A stretch of 64,000 bases of DNA. It comes from Antedon mediterranea (lineage: Eukaryota; Echinodermata; Crinoidea; Comatulida; Antedonidae). Location: NCBI RefSeq assembly GCF_964355755.1, contig NC_092672.1:21574501-21638500 (forward strand), in the 5' to 3' direction. The position numbers and the translations under genes are program-made. This document shows, one piece after another, positions 60,000-64,000 of this stretch. The notes under the pieces were generated by a model. That model was not told where the DNA came from. It saw nothing but the letters and a program-made list of their open reading frames with translations, and made no database searches. Every line of letters begins with the position of its first letter. Position 1 is the stretch's first letter.

Positions 60000-60110
60000 A
60001 ATGGAAATCCTCCACTATATGAATACCTGATTCAAAGTCTCAACCCTGCTTCAGAAATTGTAAAATTTCTCATTAAAAAGGATAGTGCATTATTGACATT
60101 GCTAAATAAG
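60000..60110 (+). CDS. Ankyrin exon 3 (37 residues, phase 0-0)
   Basis: The acceptor is TTTTTTTCCACAG and the donor GTAATC. The 111-base exon encodes NGNPPLYEYLIQSLNPAS, then KFLIKKDSALLTLLNK. Length, phase and landmarks (NGxxPLxxxL, P-S-E-IV-x-FLI-x-K, final NK) match exons 2a and 2b, so it is a more ancient duplicate of the same exon. The usual TPLH has become PPLY. Confidence 0.85.
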
Positions 60111-60389
60111 GTAATCTACAGAAAATTGAAGTTTCTATACATAAATAGATGTAAAATGCATAACAATAATCTCATGGGGACGGTCATTAACAGAGCTTGA
60201 CTCTGTTTTGAGACGTACACAGACAAAAGTCGGCTTCTTTCGCAGACCCTGTGCACGCAAGTGGGCATGTTTGAGAAGTTTTTGCATTAGAAAGTCTAGG
60301 TCTTTAGGTAGCCAATTAAAGAGGATGAACTAAAAACACCGAATCAAAACCTTAAAGGTGCTTACAAGAATGCTTGTTTATACTAATAT

Positions 60390-60540
60390 AGCTAACAACT
60401 GTTAATGTAGTAAAACCTCCAGCTAATGTAGAAACACTAACAGCTTATGTAGTAAATAAAAAGTCAACACCAGCTAATGTAGAACGGTCAACAACTAATG
60501 TAGTAACAAAAATTGCCTCACACTATCGCCAGCTAATATA
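60390..60540. repeat. Degenerate minisatellite with GCTAATGTAG core
   Basis: The words AGCTAATGTAG, CAACTAATGTAG and GCTTATGTAGT recur at irregular 20-35-base spacing. It is non-coding and intronic. Confidence 0.6.
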
Positions 60541-60609
60541 GAAAATATATATTTTTACAAACCTGTTTAAATCTGTGCAAATGCATTTTTTTATTTAGCT
60601 ATCAGTCTA

Positions 60610-60845
60610 TCCACTTTTGTAAACGACCAATTTTCTAAAACGACCATACATTGTAAGCAAACATTTCTCTTAAGAGAGCGCTTTTCATAATTGACTACCT
60701 CTTGTAAGGGATCACCTCCTCTCATAAAGGACTACTTCTTATAATCGAACACCTCTTGTAAGCGACCATCTCTCTTAAAGAACACACCTCTCTTAAGTGA
60801 CCACCTCTTTCAAGGGACCACAACCTCTCTCTTAAGGGACAACTT
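60610..60845. repeat. Degenerate ~19-bp tandem repeat
   Basis: Repeated variants of ACCTCTCTTAAGGGACC are seen, at least ten units with substitutions and small indels. Confidence 0.7.
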
Positions 60846-61255
60846 CAACCACCACAAAAGGTAGGTTCATGGTGATAGCCAAATATACAATTGTAGGGGT
60901 TTTCTGTCAAAACAATTGATTAACAGTGCACTTTTATTTATTTATCAAATCCAAACATTTAAAAGCTCACTCATATTATGGGATAAAGAGGCCTACTTCC
61001 CATTATGGGGATAGTGTAGTATGTGGTGAAAATTAAACACACGAGAGAATGCTATTCTTGCTTCTACATAATAAATAGATAAAAGTTGGTTTATCTGCCA
61101 GCAGTTTTTCTCATTGTTAGTATATTATTACTATTTACGTTTGGATTTATAGATCTTGCCTACTACAGAACAGAGGTAGTGCTTTGGATCTTGGTATCTA
61201 TCAATTAATATGTCTTTGTAAATAGCTTGTTTAAGTAAATATTTTTTGTTTTTAG

Positions 61256-61340
61256 GAAGGAAAGACGCCTGAATCTATTGTAGAAACAAATATGGACATA
61301 ACGAAAAAAGAAAAAACTGTGATTTTAAACTATTTTGACA
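61256..61340 (+). CDS. Ankyrin cap/linker exon (ends in phase 1)
   Basis: It follows TTTTTGTTTTTAG and ends before the donor GTAAGT at 61341. The protein reads EGKTPESIVETNMDITKK, then EKTVILNYFD. The NK of the previous exon plus EGKTPESI forms the first half of another ankyrin-like repeat; the remainder departs from the consensus and looks like a C-terminal cap leading into the GTPase part. The exon carries one base over to the next. Confidence 0.82.
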
Positions 61341-61646
61341 GTAAGTAAAGTTTATAAATATAAATTATACTTTAATCTAAGATAGGTAAACATAGTGCAA
61401 AAGCTTTAATGTGGTACAGGTGGTCATTTGAAATTATCAATGCTACTATACTACTATAAATTTTACAAAATTGTACTACAGAAACAAACTGTAAGGTGAA
61501 TATTTTTATATAAGCTGGCAGACCTTATTTTTCTGGTTCATTACAAATGAATGAAACTAAATTCTCTGGATCCAGCCCAATCAATAGCATAATTGATATT
61601 TTATTATATTAATTGAGAGTTGGTTTAATATATTTATTTGTATTAA

Positions 61647-61896
61647 AGATGTGTCCCCCTGAAAAAATAATTCTTAACAAAATGTTTGTTGAATATGCCA
61701 TTTTAATGTAACATAATAGTTATCCACTTTGACCAAAAATTGGATCGGGAAAAAAAAATGTAATTTAAAGCAAAAAATGTTCAAATTGGCTGCCAGCCAA
61801 TGGGTTTTTGGTTGAATTTAACCATTTATTTTGTCAATTTATAAGTGAAAACATTATTTTTTTTCATTTTTCATGTTTTTGGGGGACAATACATCT
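61647..61896. mobile_element. 250-bp MITE with TTAA target sites
   Basis: The ends AGATGTGTCCCCCT and GGGGGACAATACATCT match those of the MITE at 31582-32129, each flanked by TTAA (61643-61646 and 61897-61900). It is a shorter relative, sitting in the intron between the linker and the P-loop exon. Confidence 0.75.
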
Positions 61897-62120
61897 TTAA
61901 TATTATTGTATTGCTGGTACTCGAACATAATTTAATATTTTTATTTCCCATGGTTCAAGTTTACCGGAGGTATTATTAAAGTTGATGAGAACTATTGTAC
62001 TGTATATGGGATGACATTTATTTTACTGTTTAATAACAAAATACTGATACTGATAGTATCAAGCATTTTTAAGGCTTATAGAGGCAGAATGAGATAACAA
62101 TTAATTTGTTGTCATAATAG

Positions 62121-62283
62121 AATTAGTTCCTGCAGAGATACGTGCCAGGGGTAAACATGCTATTAAAATATATAAAGAAGAACTTAAAACTGGTAGCATG
62201 TCTGTTGTGAATTCAAGATGTATGTTTCTAGGAAAAGAAGGTGCTGGGAAGACTAGCTGTGTAAAGGCTATGGTTGGAGAAAG
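62121..62283 (+). CDS. Roc GTPase exon with P-loop
   Basis: The acceptor is GTCATAATAG and the donor GTAACA. In phase with the previous exon it reads KLVPAEIRARGKHAIKIYKE, then SRCMFLGKEGAGKTSCVKAM. GKEGAGKTS is a complete Walker A/P-loop (GxxGxGK[ST]) that binds the phosphates of GTP. The preceding hydrophobic strand (CMFLG) fits beta-1 of a Ras-like fold. The exon ends in GER with two bases of the last codon. Confidence 0.9.
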
Positions 62284-62665
62284 GTAACAAGTAAAATTGG
62301 TATAATGTTTATAGAGTATATTACTGTACGGTATCTTAAGCTGTATTGACCATCAATAGTCAATAGCCATCAATCACATTATCTTGTGAACTGCTAAAGG
62401 AAATGTTTTATTTAATTTGAATTATTATACACTAAAGGTGACATTGCAGTATGTTGAATATTGTGATTCTTATAAAATAATAAAAACATTAATTTTATAC
62501 ACTTTAATTTACTTTTAAACTTACTAATGTTCTATTCATTAAAATTTATCAGTTGTTTTATGATTGGAATATTAAAATGCAAACCCTTTCATGATTTAGT
62601 CATTTTATACATACAATGTATGTTTCTAAAATGTACAATAAATGTTTAACTTTACTATATAATAG

Positions 62666-62766
62666 ATTCAATTCTGCAGAACAATCCACAGATGGAATTG
62701 TTACAACCACAGTGTTTCAAGCAAAGAAGGATTGTAGTCAATGGAAAAAGATAAAAGATGTTAATG
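62666..62766 (+). CDS. Roc GTPase exon with switch I region
   Basis: The acceptor ACTATATAATAG is chosen because the alternative AG a few bases downstream (after TCTGC) would bring an early stop. The translation is FNSAEQSTDGIVTTTVFQAK followed by KDCSQWKKIKDVN. STDGI with following threonines corresponds to the switch I / G2 position of Roc domains. The donor is G/GTGAGA, phase 1. Confidence 0.8.
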
Positions 62767-63098
62767 GTGAGATAAGTAACTGAAAATGTTTTTACATATT
62801 CATTATTTTGCTATAAATTTAACATTAATTTATTTTTGATAAAATAATACTAATATTTAAATAAAAACATTCTTAAATTTATAATATAATGCCATTTACA
62901 CATTGGTTATACAACAAATAACAATTCAAAATTCATTTGGCTATGCAACCATATACGGTTTGGTCTTGAAATCACCTCAGATACCAAGAATTGGAAAATT
63001 ACATTCAATCTTCAAAATATTGCTTATCGTTGTATTCCTCTCATCCCATACAACACATTGGTTTCCTAATCTAATTGTCTATTTCTTGCATTGTATAG

Positions 63099-63167
63099 AT
63101 ATTGAGCTATCAGAGCAAATTCGTTCACATGCTTTAGGAGAAAAGGTTGATAAAAGGTTAAAAGAAG
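63099..63167 (+). CDS. Roc-domain insert exon (69 bases, phase 1-1)
   Basis: The acceptor is TGCATTGTATAG and the donor GTAGGC. It encodes DIELSEQIRSHALGEKVDKR and a few more charged residues. Both ends are phase 1 and the length is divisible by three, so it could be an optional cassette. It lengthens the stretch between switch I and switch II compared with a compact Roc domain. The open frame continues to the left of the acceptor without coding character. Confidence 0.65.
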
Positions 63168-63286
63168 GTAGGCACAGACTAATAAAGCTTTTATAACATT
63201 TAAATCTGCATAAAAGATGTATAAATGTAGGTTGATATCGATTAGTAACACTGTTATATTGGTTTTGTTTCTGTAATTTTTTATAG

Positions 63287-63417
63287 AAGGCAATGTTGGA
63301 ATCTGGACAAAATTTAAGAATGGTATGTACAAGATGGTAAGAAGAAAAGAAAAAGTGAGTGACATAACTAGTATATGGGACTACGCTGGTCAACTAGACT
63401 ACTATATAACGCACAGG
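63287..63417 (+). CDS. Roc GTPase exon with switch II (WDYAGQ)
   Basis: The acceptor is TAATTTTTTATAG and the donor GTATGT. The frame reads EGNVGIWTKFKNGMYKMVRR and later ITSIWDYAGQLDYYITHR. WDxAGQxxYYxTH is the G3/switch II signature of Roc GTPases of the ROCO family; the Asp coordinates the magnesium of bound GTP. The exon ends in phase 0. The next strand of the domain, expected to start shortly after THR, is not in the remaining 580 bases in any convincing form. Confidence 0.9.
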
Positions 63418-64000
63418 GTATGTTTTCATTATTGTATTATGAATATCACTTGTATTCTAAGATTCATATTTAAAACAAATATTATTTTTATTGGGTTCAG
63501 AAATAAATCAATTGGAAGCTTTTAAATACTAATAGAGCTTTATTTTCTTTTTACATGATGTGTTCTTACAGTATTTTGCCAAGAACATTTTTAACAGGGT
63601 TATTTTATCAATGTGCAACTTTTTTTTTAGACTATGCTATGTTTTTGTTGGTTTTTCTAGTTCAATTGATCTTACATGTTTCAATTACTGATTTTTTTTA
63701 TCACAAGTTTTCATATGAAACATCACCAGGGGCTGAACCAGGGGAGGGGCCAACAGGCATTTGTACTTGTCAATATTGTCAACAGTAAAAAGGGAGGGCA
63801 GAGTGGAGTAGATGTGTGAATGAGAAGTTTAAACAACCTCAAAACCTCAGAATACCATACCTCCACCATTATACCAGGCCTTTCTTTCTTTCTCTTTTGT
63901 TCTTATTTCATGCAATAATGCGATGCTGAATAAAGATCAATAGGTGATCTACAATAAAAAATGCTAAAATAAGTACTTTACACATACTATTCACAATCTA
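63418..64000. other. Intron sequence to window end
   Basis: No further Roc or COR exon could be supported. The 77-codon frame 63555-63788 has several weak AG sites but its translation does not continue the GTPase fold. Confidence 0.4.

Larger units (their letters stand above)
18826..63417 (+). other. Ankyrin-repeat Roc GTPase gene (partial; 5' and 3' ends missing)
   Basis: Nine plus-strand exons with AG/GT borders and mutually compatible phases encode ankyrin repeats followed by a Roc-type GTPase. This order (ankyrin, Roc, then normally COR and sometimes a death or kinase domain) is known from ROCO-family proteins such as DAPK1, and from many invertebrate relatives thought to act as cytosolic signalling switches. 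What I see is a P-loop GKEGAGKTS, a switch-I-like STDGI region and WDYAGQ for switch II. The gene extends past the window and its first exon was not found. The 25-kb intron after the first exon hosts several transposons. One ankyrin exon was copied by a segmental duplication. Confidence 0.85.

Noticed and set aside
63555-63788. 77-codon frame as the next Roc exon
   Set aside because: The translation lacks the beta-4 strand and NKxD-like features expected after switch II.

Overview
This is AT-rich eukaryotic nuclear DNA, almost certainly from an invertebrate animal. Coding information sits in short exons with GT..AG borders, and the non-coding part is packed with DNA transposons, rolling-circle elements, LINE fragments and minisatellites. 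Short CCTA/TAGG palindromes and a many-exon ankyrin-Roc gene fit a marine invertebrate such as an echinoderm, hemichordate or lancelet, but I cannot place the species.

Host gene. One plus-strand gene runs from at least 18826 to past the right edge. Nine exons are supported: a 33-residue ankyrin exon (18826-18924), three 37-residue ankyrin exons (43926-44036, 51796-51906, 60000-60110), an ankyrin cap/linker exon (61256-61340), and four exons (62121-63417) building a Roc-type GTPase domain with a clear P-loop and a WDYAGQ switch II. All exon phases join without a break. COR and later domains would lie beyond the window. The start of the gene was not found.

Layout. 1-6436: head-to-tail array of Helitron-like non-autonomous units. 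6437-18825: mostly featureless, with a TIR element (8249-10063) and a LINE 3' fragment (12190-12605, minus). 18925-43925: a 25-kb intron holding an 8.4-kb DNA transposon (21488-29853), several dispersed repeats, an inverted-repeat element with a nested TTAA-flanked MITE (31045-34391), and a dead LINE reverse transcriptase (37250-37780, minus). 38100-59430: a tandem segmental duplication that copied an ankyrin exon with its introns. The second copy was later hit by a 2.07-kb foldback element (52173-54238) and by a second Helitron-like array (54277-59260). 59431-64000: the remaining ankyrin and Roc exons, two minisatellites and a small MITE.

Most interesting system. The transposon at 21488-29853 has long (about 0.9-1 kb), nearly identical terminal inverted repeats built from ~145-bp subrepeats. 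It carries one spliced gene with two N-terminal CxxC..HxxC modules, a large domain I do not recognise, and a C-terminal domain whose acidic residues follow the order seen in FEN1/XPG-type structure-specific nucleases. I see no DDE transposase, tyrosine recombinase, Rep/helicase or reverse transcriptase in it, so its mobilisation mechanism may be unusual. This copy has a one-base frameshift in an A run, so it is probably recently dead.
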